Shown here: positions 26,169 to 38,828 of the stretch, one piece after another
How the letters are laid out: each line of letters opens with the position of its first letter
How positions within the stretch are numbered: the stretch's first letter is position 1
Source: Mansonella perstans
Taxonomy: Eukaryota; Nematoda; Chromadorea; Rhabditida; Onchocercidae
Direction of reading: 5' to 3'
Length of the DNA stretch: 64,000 nt
Assembly: GCA_037074765.1 (NCBI GenBank)
Contig: JBAMDO010000060.1
Location: 124,001 to 188,000, forward strand
Program-made: the position numbers and the translations under genes
The notes under the pieces: generated by a model
What the model was told of the DNA's origin: nothing
Databases searched by the model: none
Seen by the model: only the letters and a program-made list of their open reading frames with translations

Positions 26169-28414
26169 TTAAGGTGCTGACAGAAACGGTAATGTTGGTG
26201 TATACGGTAGCATCGGTGCAAATTGGAACGGTGTTGGATTCATCATGTGGTGGTAATTTAGGGGCATTAGACGTAAATCGATATTATCCATTGGTGAGAT
26301 AAACCTGAAAAGTCTGGGAGCGGATAAGATTTAGTGAAGCTAAGTATTTCAGTTTAAATCTATTAGTCCGGTTTCTGATCGAATCATACTATTCAATGAC
26401 TATATGGGATCTTGCACAGGTAGGTTTTTTAAATTTTTATTCAGAAAATGCTTCGGTCCAGCTAGAAGATTTTTTGCCTTTGCAAACATATAAGTTAGAC
26501 TCAAATAATTCAAATAAATAATAATAATTAATTGCATTTATATCTTCATCATCCAGTTACCTTCCAGTTACAAAAGCTACAAACGAATTTGGTTAAATTT
26601 TAATATCTCATGTTTATAAATGATATAAACTATATTTTCTTGTGCTGCTTATCCTTTATGATAAAGAAATCCTGATTGTTGCAAATTAAAAATTTCAAAC
26701 TTACATTGATGCTGTCGGTAATATCGCAGTTGGCTGAAAGATTATTGGGACCGATGGTCTGGGCTCTATAATTTGTGGTTTTGGGAACACTGGCAGAATT
26801 GGTGGCACACGCACCGGTTCTTCTATCTTTATATTATTGTCCGATACAATAAGTCGCTCTGAAAAAAATCGTAATGTTGATATATTTGAAATATGCCAGG
26901 CTGGAAATTTTAACCTCTGACTGATGAAATATTTGATTTCCTTAAAAGCTGCACTGATAATTATCGTATTCTTTCATTATCTGATCAATCGGAAAACCTT
27001 GTTCATTTTCTGAGTTCGACTGTTCCAATATTAGGCTGTTCTTAGCGAAGTTTGTTGTAGGGGCAAGGGCGGCAACGGCAGTGGCAGCATTAAGCTGAGC
27101 TTTCCGTTGCTTCTGCTGATCTCTTCGTAGTTTTATTTGACGGGCCATTAGCGTTCGCCGATTTTCAACCAGACTGCACTAAAAATTTTTTTCAGATTTT
27201 CAAATCTATATGCTACTGAACAGTGAGAAATCAGAAGTGAGATAGAAATTGCCAAATTTCACTACCGTACTTTCGAAACATAAAATGCATTAGAAATTTG
27301 AATTTCTCTTACTCCATTTTACTATTTTATTCCAGATGAATAGATCTCCAGATTTATCTTCATTTTCAATTTAAATTCGTGAAATGATATGCGAAGACTT
27401 AAATTAAATATATAAAACCAATATTGAGGTTTTTTTTTCAATTTTATTCTGTAAAACATTGAATTGGTTTAGCTGCTGTATGAATATGTCCTCTTCCTCC
27501 TTCTGTTGATGTTTCATCAAGCAAAATAATGGTAAATGATAGAAAAGACAAACCAGATGACAACCACACTTCAAAAACGGACATTGCGCTTTTTTGTGTC
27601 CTCTGAGCGGTTGTTTATTGCCATGTGCAGAGCACAATGCGCATTTCGGATCGCGTATTTTTTTACCCGTTGTTGAACGACCTGCTACATGATCGGGGTC
27701 CAATCGTCGCAAACTTAACATGTTATTCAATCGTCGCCGCTCCTCCACCATATGACAATCTGCACATTCACAGTTCGCATACCTAAGTAAAATTTTCAGG
27801 AAATTCATTCCTTTAAAACCAAAGAAAATTGCTAAGAAATGGAATCATTTGGATATGATGTTAGGAAGGATGCTGTGATAACGATAAATGGAGAAAGTAG
27901 TGATTTTGTAATGAACTATAATTCTCAAAATCTTTTTTGTTTAAAAAATAATAGATTTTTGGAAGTTACATCTGGAAAGGAATACTTGGATGCAGAAAGT
28001 AACTCAAATAGCACTCAAAGTCACTGATTCAAAGAATTTTTCTTGCTGTATGAACAGCATTCAAGGATTAACTTCATGATAAATATGACGTAACAGATTT
28101 TGGATGAAGGAAACCATAGAGGGAAAAAAAAAGAGACTGAAAAAATTGCATCTTTTTAAATTCATGCTTTCCCAAAAAAGTAGGGAGAACAAAAAAAAAA
28201 TAAACGTTGGTAACGTGCTGGCAAAAAGGTTTGTGGCCTTTTCGAGGATGCTCCTGGGCATGATTTAAGCATCGTTGACAAAAATATCGCTTCTGATCAT
28301 CTTCATTCACTGGTTCTGGGCGAGGTGTAAATGCAACAACATCAATTTCTTCCGATGTGCTGCACGAAAAATAACCACCAGAACTACTATTCCTACTGCT
28401 TCCGGGTGATATAC
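26169..28414 (-). CDS. mab-3: Doublesex/MAB-3-type transcription factor MAB-3 (5' exon missing)
   Basis: Exons read on the minus strand: 28414-28219, 27782-27554, 27178-26998, 26858-26705, 26304-26169; about 298 residues against 290 in C. elegans MAB-3. There are two DM domains, the layout special to MAB-3: first YFCQRCLNHAQEHPRKGHK with FCQ joined to YANCECADC, then DPKCALCSAHGNKQPLRGHK, CPFLKCGCHL and CSLVENRRTLMARQIKLRR. The Cys and His zinc ligands of both are present. The tail is rich in proline and methionine, as in MAB-3. MAB-3 is a DNA-binding factor that promotes male traits in C. elegans (male tail neurons, repression of yolk genes). The first exon seen lacks a Met and needs one base from an upstream exon that I could not find. 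Intron 1 keeps phase only with a GC donor after 28219. Confidence 0.9.
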
Positions 28415-30517
28415 CTGAAATGAGAACTTATTAATGTATTTGAGTGTAATATTATCATTTTCTGCCAGTGATAATTGAATAAAAGTAGAGATTCAAGGAG
28501 CAAATTTGGCTTAAAGTCTTTGAAAGTTTAACAAATTTCAAAATTATCTGAAACTGTCAAAATTCTACATAATTGCTTCCAGTTTTCATTTAAAACAAGA
28601 GAAAAATATCGCTTAATCTTCATTGAGTCAATCGTTACTAAATAATGTAATGTAAGTGGTTTATCAAGCAAGTCAATAAATGACTAATACAAAAAAAAAA
28701 CTGCAAGAAGTAATTTTTTTAAATTCAAAAAAATCGATTTGCATTTATTTTGATTTTATTTTTTACTCAGAATTTCAAAAGTAACAAAATGAGTGATTCG
28801 TTTTTTTGTCAGTTAGTCATAGTATCTATTTCAGCTGGAGATAAATTAAATAAGGATAGAACATTAAACTCCATCTCTCGACCTGAGTGCCTTGTTCGAT
28901 CTTACTTTAAAAAAAAAAAAAAAACTCTTTTTTGGTAGCTCAAACACACACTACAATTGAAATGTTTCGATTGTGTTTATTCAGCTACTAAAATTTTCTC
29001 GTTTGTCGAATATCTATTGGAGGTGAATAGAAAAAAGTTTGAAATTAATGATTCAAAAAAAGGCAGTAACTGCAAAGTATAATGCGTTCATATTGTTATT
29101 TCTCTTGCCCAGTTTTCATAAAATGAGCGAAGAATTTTTTCACATTTTTTCAAATTTAATACACCGTACTAACATAATTTTCCAGTTCTGATGACTATTT
29201 CTTTGCTTGAGCATGATATGAAATGCCAAGCCTAGTCTTATATTTCAGTGCGATGAAATATATGTAGCGAAATCCTTGAGAGACCTTTTAGATGGGCATA
29301 GAGCAACGGTATGATGACCCGACAAAGGAACTGACAATGGATAAAGCGAAATTGTTGTGACAGACGTAAATCAACTTTGTCTCGAACTGGCCATAACTTA
29401 TAAATACAAACATCTTGTTGATATTTATGTATCACCTTATTTATCCAGGACGAAAATAAAAGCCTTTCAGCTTAGCATTGAATATGCATGATTTATAATG
29501 ACAGAAAAATTCTTCTAAAAGAAAAAAATTCAGTTTAACAACATTTCACTATTTTGAAAAAAAATTTAATTGCTGTTACAAATGAAATATTTCAAAAATA
29601 TTAAATTAAGCCTTTTGAAAAGACCAAAAACTAAATTGTGTCAAAGTTATGCAAAGTTTCAAATTTCATCCTTAATGAATGAAGCATGGACGATAATAAA
29701 AGCCAATCACTTGTCAAATTAAGTATGTGATTTGATGTCGATACAGCGAGATTTCATCCTCATATTTTTTTTGAAAGAGTTTTCTTTTCAGAAGGAAATT
29801 TTCTTTGAAGATGCTTAAAATGCGTAGTTGATTTAAAGAAGTCAGTCTAAAAAAATAACAACAAAGACTAAATTCAGAAATATTTTTTGTTTGCATCAGT
29901 CATGAAAGCTAGTTACCATATCAGATTCAGAATAATATTAGATTGGATTCTAAAAAATCATAAAAAATTTCTATTAACTCTTTGGCCTAAGAACAAATGA
30001 ATAATATATTAGCTATTAGACATTAGCTACGATAGACCAATGGAGAAGCAATTTTTTATCATAGTTGTGTTGAATAAAATTGCGTTGATACTAACAGAAA
30101 ACGACAAGCGTCAAAATATGTCAGTCAAAGATTTAACTCTTGATGAACAAATAAGAATAACTAAGATAACTATGGATTAATTTTTCAGAAAAGTTGAATC
30201 CCGGATTTCAATAATTCCTTAATAATTTATTTAGCAACATCTGATGAGAAATTCCGAATAATCAACTAGAATTTTACAAAAACAGAGGAGAAGATACAAA
30301 ATACCTGAATCGCTTATCAATTGAACTTTTATTCATTTGTTTGAAACATTAGAACTTAAACATAGAATGTATTTATATTTATTGCTGCTAATAAATAATT
30401 TACACTTTTGAAGATAAACGCATCTCATGATACATTTGATTGTTCGTATAATTGGAAAATTGAGCCTCATTCCTTTCGTTATCCTTCTCATCGTTCCACT
30501 TTCTTTTCGGGCCAAAG

Positions 30518-30658
30518 AGGTTACATTTTTTACGTTTTCTCAATAGCTAAAACTTCATGCTTAGAGGTTACATTTTTTAAAAGAAGTTACATTTTTTACG
30601 TTTTATCAATAGCTAAAACTTCATGCTTACATTTTACGTTTTCTCAATAGCTAAAACA
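30518..30658 (+). repeat. Three-copy imperfect direct repeat
   Basis: Each copy contains ACGTTTTCTCAATAGCTAAAAC or a one-base variant, preceded by TTACATTTT and followed in two copies by TTCATGCTTA. Copies start near 30518, 30588 and 30628. It is low-copy local amplification, not a coding sequence. Confidence 0.85.
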
Positions 30659-32544
30659 GTTCGCATTTGCAAAATTTTGCAGTTTCCTGCTGACTAACTT
30701 TGATTATTTTCCTTTTCGTCCATGATGAACAGTTTCGAGGATTTCGAGAGTTTTGAGGGCAACTATTCGGCTGACACATTCAGTGTTGCAAATTGATTGA
30801 GAATGCAATACTGTTCGTTGCAGCAATGTTCATCAAAATCGGGAGCAATATCATGCAGGTATAATTGATAATTGACGAAATCTATGGAACTTCACAGATA
30901 TTTCTTTCCGGGGAATAGCTTCTTAATTATTGGCTCTAGGATAAATATCAGGTATATAGAACGCGGGAATGATGGTGACGAAGAATGAAATGATTAAAGG
31001 GAAGCTGCAGCTCCGCCTCAAAACAAAAATGAAACTGGAACGACCACCCCCAACGGTGTCTTTGAAGTTGCTTCGATGTAGTTTTCCTGACTGTTCCTGT
31101 TCTTTTTCTGCAACACGATCATGTGCATGTGATGATAATGTAATGATGATGGTGATGATGAGGATGCAGTGTTAAATATTCTGATCGGCAGGTCATATTG
31201 AGTCAGATATATGCCAGTAGCATGAATATTAGATAGATCGGAAAGAAGCAAGTTAAACCAAAGCCAAAGCCGAAATATGCTTTCATCTGTCTCTATGTCT
31301 ATATATAATTTCTGTTCAATTTGTAGATGCTAGTTCTTTTTCTACCAATATCTTGGTTTTGTACTTGTAATAAAGGAGTGAGCTACTAACAGTCTTCAAA
31401 AAAGTATGCAAAATAATTATATAGTGAAAGGCCTTAATTATTCGATTCAAATCATTAAACTACTTTCATTTGTAACTTTGCGCAATTTTGTCATAATCTT
31501 GCATTACCAAAACTTCATAATTCCTGTCAGCTGGTATTTATCGATTGAAATTATTTTTACGAGATGATTTATAATAACAAGTGCATGCACAAATGAGGTG
31601 GGAAAAATCCACAAGTGTCATCAACGTTCTTTATTCCTTTCTGTCGAATGATATGTCTGTAGTATGGCACAGAGGATTTAAGTGTATTCTAGTAATGATA
31701 AAATGTATATTAAAGACAGCAGAGTCTAGATATAGAAGTGCCAAGTTCATGAACTTCGATTTTCTGTCCAGAAAATTTCTGTTGCAATTTCGTACACTTA
31801 CAATTTGATAAACATGTTCCATTAATTTTGCAAAGAAAGCTTGTACTGTATAAATAAATAAGCGAAATGATGTAAGTTAAAGTGCGAAAGATGAAAAATT
31901 AGTGAACATATATGAAAATCGTTTGCAAGATTACTTGAATGGAAAATAAAGAAACAAAAAAATGAATCAATTATGAATTAAATATGAAATTTTTAGCAGT
32001 TTTGTTGATAAATTAGAATTTATAAACCATGCAGATTTAACTAAAAGACAAAAGAAACGAACAACGATTTTCGATTAAATTAGGAGGAATTACTGGTAAT
32101 TAATACCCGGAAACATCGATCTCTTTATCTTCCTTTATGGAAACTTTTTACATCAATAACACACCATCGTCACACACATTTGTGTCTTAGATTAATTCAA
32201 TTTTGAATTCAGTTCGTCAAGAATTGATTGCTCACTTGATGAACAATGATGTCATATGCGTGGTCAATCTGGTTACAATCTTGATCCATCTCGGTATATA
32301 TTCCGGGATTCTTCCTTGCTGATCAGTGGTAACAATAGATAGGAGAAAATAAAAATTCACTTTCATTAAATAAACATGATTTTAATATTAGATATGAGGG
32401 ATGGAAGTTTGAGTTTTTAATGAAGCTAATGAAAAATTTTGCCAAAAGCAATATTAATCGTTTGCACTATTCATTACATATCAAATTGTATTGCATGCCT
32501 GTCATCTCTTCCGGAAACTTTGAGCAAGCAAATTTATTTCTTTT

Positions 32545-32588
32545 GAATTATTGATGGAGAGAGGCTTCGCTCTCTCCATCAATAATTC
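32545..32588. repeat. Perfect 19-bp inverted repeat with 6-base loop
   Basis: Arms 32545-32563 and 32570-32588 are exact reverse complements around GCTTCG. No other structure or coding sequence lies nearby. A fold-back (MITE-like) remnant or a structured transcript are both possible. Confidence 0.9.
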
Positions 32589-35500
32589 ACCTGAATCTTC
32601 CGCCCTTCTAAATTTTCATTTAACAAAATCACTCTGCTCTTGCAATATGATTAAACTTGCTGAATGACTTTGGAACCAGAAATTTCCATTTTAAAAAACG
32701 CCAAGGAATTTGCAAAAAGTCGAGAAAGTTTCTAAATACTTCATTTTGTTATGCTTAATTCTGACAAGTCGTAGATAAATTCTTTTTTCTTCTATTTCAT
32801 TTCCTCGCAAAATGAATCGCTTTTGTGATTTATGGAATGAATGTATTTCTTTTTTATAGAAAGCACAAAAGTGCTATTGGATGATTACAAACGAGTGAAG
32901 TTTTAGCTTTGATTACAATGGTATTAATTAAGATGTTTCAAGCATTCCCGAGTGGAAACACCAATCTTTGATATAATGTAATAATGTATTCTGACAGCTG
33001 ATATTGTTGAAATTCTTGCAGAATTTCATCAGTAATTCATTGAATGAATGGATCCATGTAATAACCCTGCCTGACGGTAATATCTCCTAATTTATAACTC
33101 TTTTCTTTCCTGCCTTCATAGTATACCCGAAAATAAAAAAACCCTATGTTATGATGATAAAAGATATTGTTGGATTAACTTCCTTCCATAGTTTAGTGTA
33201 AACGGATAACTACATCGTTTTATTATATCCTCTGCCGTAACATAGAGAATGGATAAATGATAAGAAGACTGTTTGGTATGTTTATTTCTGATTTTATTCG
33301 GTTATGATAAGACCAATATTTGAAGAGTATGAGAAATGTTCAGTCCATGGAGAAAAGAGGATGAGTGGAAGGTAAGGATGAATGAGGCACTTTTGGATGG
33401 CGCACTGCAAACTCCCACAATTTAACTACGTTTTAAGCAATGTTGTTATAGAGAAACTATTAGAGTGGAATTTCATTTCATTTGAAAGAAGATATCATCT
33501 CCTTTTTTCTATAGCAATTCCTCTGTAAAATTAGGAAGGGAAAAGCTTCACCAATTTTTTTTCTTCACAATATGTATGTGTATGGGTTTGTGTGCGTGTT
33601 GTGTGTGTGGCCTTTGAAGGCCTGTTCTTTTCCATTCTTTCTTCGATCCATCTGTCGGCATTAAAACGGTAATTGTGAAGGTTCACTTCCGTATCCTTCA
33701 CTTCATCTCGGCTTCCCTTTTATTTATTACTTCTTTATATTTGTCGCTATCTTTGATTGTTTCCTTTTAATGTACAATTTCGATATTTGTATGTCTGTCT
33801 ATGCTTATTCTCTATTTATGTATGCAAGCTTTTTTTTTGAAATGTTTGGTCTAAATGAATGTTGAAGGCCCCACACGACGTTCAATGAGTATCGCACAGT
33901 TTGGCATTGATAATGACAGTAATCACATTATATCTACCCTTCAATGCAAGAATCTCACATGGACGCAATGAATAATAACTCCTCAGATATAATTAATCAT
34001 ATATATATCATTCATCATTAAAAATTTTACAGGGAAGGGATTTACAAATCTTAATTATCTCCGTTAAATCAAAATGCTATCTTAAACATCTCTCCCTCAC
34101 TCCTCATTGCTTTTTCTTTTTCTTGACACCGAAGTACACCACTTTTGGCTCATTCGACACAACAAATACATTTAGCAAATTTGGCAAATAAATGCACTTC
34201 TCGGAAGCTACATCTGTTAATCCATTTGCTCAACTTTTTATTCCTGATAACAGTTGGGTGAACATCTATTAAATATGTATGTGTTCCTGAACCACATAAC
34301 AGAGTTAAGCTTAATTTTAAATTCCAAAATTCCTATCTAACATTTCCAGTTTTGCTTTTTCTGCTTTTTGCAGACAATTTAATTTGAAAACATTGTGATA
34401 GTTGATCTAAGATTGATCTAAGGATTTATTTTTGCCATTTATAATAGACAGTGATATACTTCATTTTCTACAAATATATACATATCCAGTAAATCACTGC
34501 AAATTCCAATTCACGCAACTAAATTTATAGTTTAATGACGAAGAAATAGAAAGTAGGGAGTTGGAATATTGCAGTGAGCTTCTTTGCTAAATATTTTTGA
34601 AAAATGACTCGTGAATCCATCGTATTCTTCCATCCCATCGTTGAAATCTTTCAATGAAATTCGAAATTGCATAAAAAACATCACATCATTTAGTGATTGA
34701 AAACTTCTCAACAGCCCACGAAATTCTTAATACAAAAATCCTTCTGCAATACTTTCAAAGCAGGTTGCACTCTTTCAGCTTTTGCATTTGCATTTGCCGT
34801 TTATTCAGTAATATTTTCACATCTAACACAAACTGTTTCCATGCATTTTATTTTTTAATATATTAAAAAAAAAGCATAAGGCCAAAACTCTATAATGACA
34901 GTATAAACTCCTAAAAATGGAAATGTTCAAGTTAAATTAGCCATGAAGAAACAATACTGTTATGCATTCATGGAGCCTGAATAAAAACTGGAAAGTACTA
35001 GCCTATAACATTCACATTTTGCTGCCAAACAATTGAATATGATTTGAATAGTCAAAAGTTTAACAATCTTAAGGAGACATTTTGACGATTGCTTTCTTAA
35101 ATTTTTTTAAAAATCTTACTGCCACCCTTGTCTATCATTTAATTATTCCATTTCTAGTCCTGACTGAAGATGGTAATCATTAATGACAGTTTGCTGCTGT
35201 TCGGCTTATCATAAATGTAATGTATCTCCAAAAACAAATCAAAAAATCTCCAAAAAGACACTTTGTTATATCCTTCTCCTCCAATTATTGAAAAATTATG
35301 CACAATTTTACTTTTCATCCTTTGTTCTTATGATAAAAAGCGCAATTCTCTCAGCAAATAAGGGAAAATTAAGAATGCAAAAAATTTACGTTCCAAAAAA
35401 ATGTCTGGAAAAATATTTATTGAAGGAGCGATGCAAAGAACGGCAAGTGAAAAAAATAGGAAAGTATCGGATAGAAGACCACACACGAACATATCCTGTC

Positions 35501-38500
35501 CCTAACTCCTTCCCACTTTGTTCCTTTTCTCCGATACCATCTTGTTGGGGATTTCTAGCATAGGGGACAACAACAATAACAAAAGAATGAGGGGATGGTC
35601 CGGAATAATCAGTATTAAAATTACTGAATCATAAGTGAATCATTAACCATGACGACAGGTTCTCCTTTAACGGCCGATTTGACTATTAAAAAAAAAACCA
35701 AACTGATAATAAACGATGAAAGAAATGAGATTTGCTGCTGATAACATTATTTGAAACTTGGCTTCTCCCTCGCATATTCCGCATTTACCGCATGTAGTAT
35801 CTGATCGAAAGAATACCGTATTGACCACAAGTAAATATTGCCATCAAAAATGACAACATTGTGTAATTCTCATGCCTTATTTTGTGGCACGATTTGAATT
35901 CGAAGCGCATCAGGACAAGAGTAGCTAAATAATTCAACAAACATCCGTTACATTATCAGTGTCAAAAAAACCTATGAAAAATAATGTATCTAATTGATAT
36001 TTCCACAAAAAAGATTTACAGAAATGCCTCAGTTAGGTCTAGGTTACAGGCTCAGTCAAGTAAGCAGTCCACGTGCTTTACAGCTAAACAAACGCATAAA
36101 ACTCATGTTATAGTAGATAAGACAGATACAACTGGGCAAATTCAATTTTCGATTTTAAATAGAAAGCATGCGAACTTCGTCTGTTTAACTTATGCACAAG
36201 AAAATATTCCAACAGTACTACTACAGGTACATTTTTCAATAAAGACTGTCTGAAAATGAAAATAACAACAAACATCGTTATCCAAAACTTCGCTAATAAT
36301 TTCGCGATAATTAACAGTTTGATTAGTCTGCCGACCCGTCTTGTTTCTTTTTCCTTTCTTGTTTACTAGAAAATGAATTATGCTTGCAAATTAGCGATTT
36401 ATCGATGCAATGTTGCGATAATTGCATGTGTCTTTTAGGAAATGTTGCAAAATTTGCACTTTTTGTTTTCATTTTGTCGTTCCAAACGGGAATACATCAG
36501 AATAGTGTGGTGCTGGCAGCATCAGTGTAGTGGCAATCAGAACCTCAGCAATGCCATCCGTTGTTGCTGTTTTTCATTTGCAATAAAAGATTTTAGTAGT
36601 TGACCTTAATTTCAACCAAACGTTATTTTTAATTTAAGCTTTGATTATTCTATTTTTGCAACTTGAAGTTAAATGCCAGTTAGCTATTCACGATATTAAT
36701 TAATCTCTCTGGACAGCAATTAAACAATTATGATAAAAACTATATCACTGTGTGAAATTTCATTGTCAGCTTTTGTACAGAATAATTATGATACCTGATT
36801 GAAAGGTTTACAAGTAATATGATATGGCAAATTAAATAAAAATATCCATTTATTATATCAGTTGAGAGAGCTTAATTTTTGCAACGAAATCATAGATATC
36901 ATAAATGGGTTATCATCGAGATTATGTACTTATTCAATATCAAATACCAACTTCTCTACTTAGACATCTGCATCTCGAAAATTCATATGAGGCTTTTAAA
37001 ACCATTTTGTCTCTTATTAAGAATACAAGCTTATTTAAGCTTGCACTATTGATTTTTTCTGCTTTTTAAGAATCTTAAACATCTTTAAAAAACAACTTTT
37101 CAACGCATCGTAAATGGTATTGTACAATTAGCGGAATTTCATTTCAACTGCATTGACATAATAAAACGTTTGCATTTACGTTAATAATTGTTTCATGCAA
37201 TTAATCTAATAACTATGTTCCTTGATGACAATTTGTGGATGTAAAGCAAAATCACTGATGATGAATTATGACTGTCGTAGTGTAATCAGAATGATGCAAT
37301 ATTCATTTTATAGGCGTAAAACCATTTCAGCATCACTCTTTAGAGTCTCTCTTTCTCTTTAAGCAATTACTGTTTAAGCATTATGCCCTTTCCTAATTTC
37401 TCTTAAGCTTCAGAAACATTTGCTCATCGTATTTTACAGCACATTTGAAGTTGATGTTATTTTCCAAAGTTTTAAATAAGCGCATGTTCTCATTAATTTC
37501 ATTGAAGAATGACCACTATGAATGCTTCATTTACGAATGGACGATGAACCATCATTAATTTGATTACAATTAGAAAGAATTTTTCGTCGTCAAATTTGTC
37601 GATTATTTCAATCGCTTTTTCAGCATCATTGAATCTATATTTTATTGAAATAAATTATATATGCTCGGCAAGCAAGATCATTTATAGTTTAATAACGGTC
37701 AAAATAGATCAAGTTTTCAATATTGCTGAAATAAGTTTATTTCGACGTAATTTGGGCCAAAGTATTTGATTTCATTCCCATAGTTTTTCCTGACTATCTG
37801 TATACGTTATCTTAGAAATTATTGGAATCATTACTTTCTTCTGTTTAATGAATCAAATTATCGCAACGTAATTCGCGCAGCGATTTTATTCCTTTTGGAA
37901 TTGTGGGCATTTATTGCAATATTTATTTGGCAAGTTGTCTTGTTTATTAAATCATAGTCTATTTTCAATTTTCTGGAACTTTCTAAAGTACCAAGTTTCA
38001 TTTTCCATTTCAAAATATTCAACATTCTCTGAGTGGTAAGGCAAGAGTGATGAGCAAGATAACCATTAATAAATGAGTCTTATAAAAGTACAGTAGCTTA
38101 GCCAATTCCTAATAATAGGAATCGCAATAAACTAAAAAATATACGGTATCTGATCAGAACTAATCGAGTAATCGATGCTATCACAATGTTGTGTTAACGC
38201 TTTTTATTACAATTTGAAATACTTCTTTCATTGGTCAATTTTTCATTGATAGTTAGTATAAATGGATTTATTTCATATGTTAGAAGCATGAAGATAAAAA
38301 ATGCATATAGCAAGCTATTGATTATTCAATTTCTTTTAAGAGTAAGGTTTTTAAACTTGAACATGGCTAATTAACTCTAAGTCATCAGATGTAATGCAAA
38401 GTCAAAATTTTGTAAACTTGGCAAAAGTTACAGCACAGAAATTAGCTTACAACAAATTTAAATTTTGTTTATTCGTTGACATCGCTGTTCAATTTTAGCT

Positions 38501-38828
38501 TTAAATGAGATGATTATTGTAATCAAAAACAATGCTCGCAAAAAAAGTTGAATATTTACTGCTTGCTTTTGTTTCACTCAGTAATGGCTGAAAACTTCAT
38601 TATTAATTGCAATAATAGGCAAAGCTAAGGATTTTGAAAATTTCTCAAGCACAGAATCTTCTTAAGTCATTTCATGAAAAAGACTTGTAAAATTCTTTGA
38701 AAAAATTTTAATTCAACAAATTATAAAAAAAAAAAATGAATCATCCAATCAGATATTTTTCATAGCAAAATTTAATTTAATGCATTACATTTTTCACTCT
38801 GTCATTATTCGTTTCACGCATCACTTCA

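Larger units (their letters stand above)
28415..38828. other. Gene-poor region upstream of mab-3
   Basis: I could support no coding gene in this 10-kb stretch. It should contain the mab-3 promoter and 5' exon, and it ends at the 3' end of the PGAP2-like gene. Open frames such as 30969-31175 (Met-rich, from ATGATG runs) and 35183-35563 show no domain or splice pattern. Features seen are a repeat at 30518-30658, a hairpin at 32545-32588, GT-rich sequence near 33572-33610 and several poly(A/T) runs. Confidence 0.55.

Noticed and set aside
30969..31251. Overlapping open frames on both strands near 31 kb
   Set aside because: They arise from an ATGATG microsatellite and mixed-composition DNA; no domain on either strand.
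35183..35563. Open frame of 126 codons on the plus strand
   Set aside because: No recognisable motif; composition follows the local AT-rich DNA and no neighbouring exons fit.
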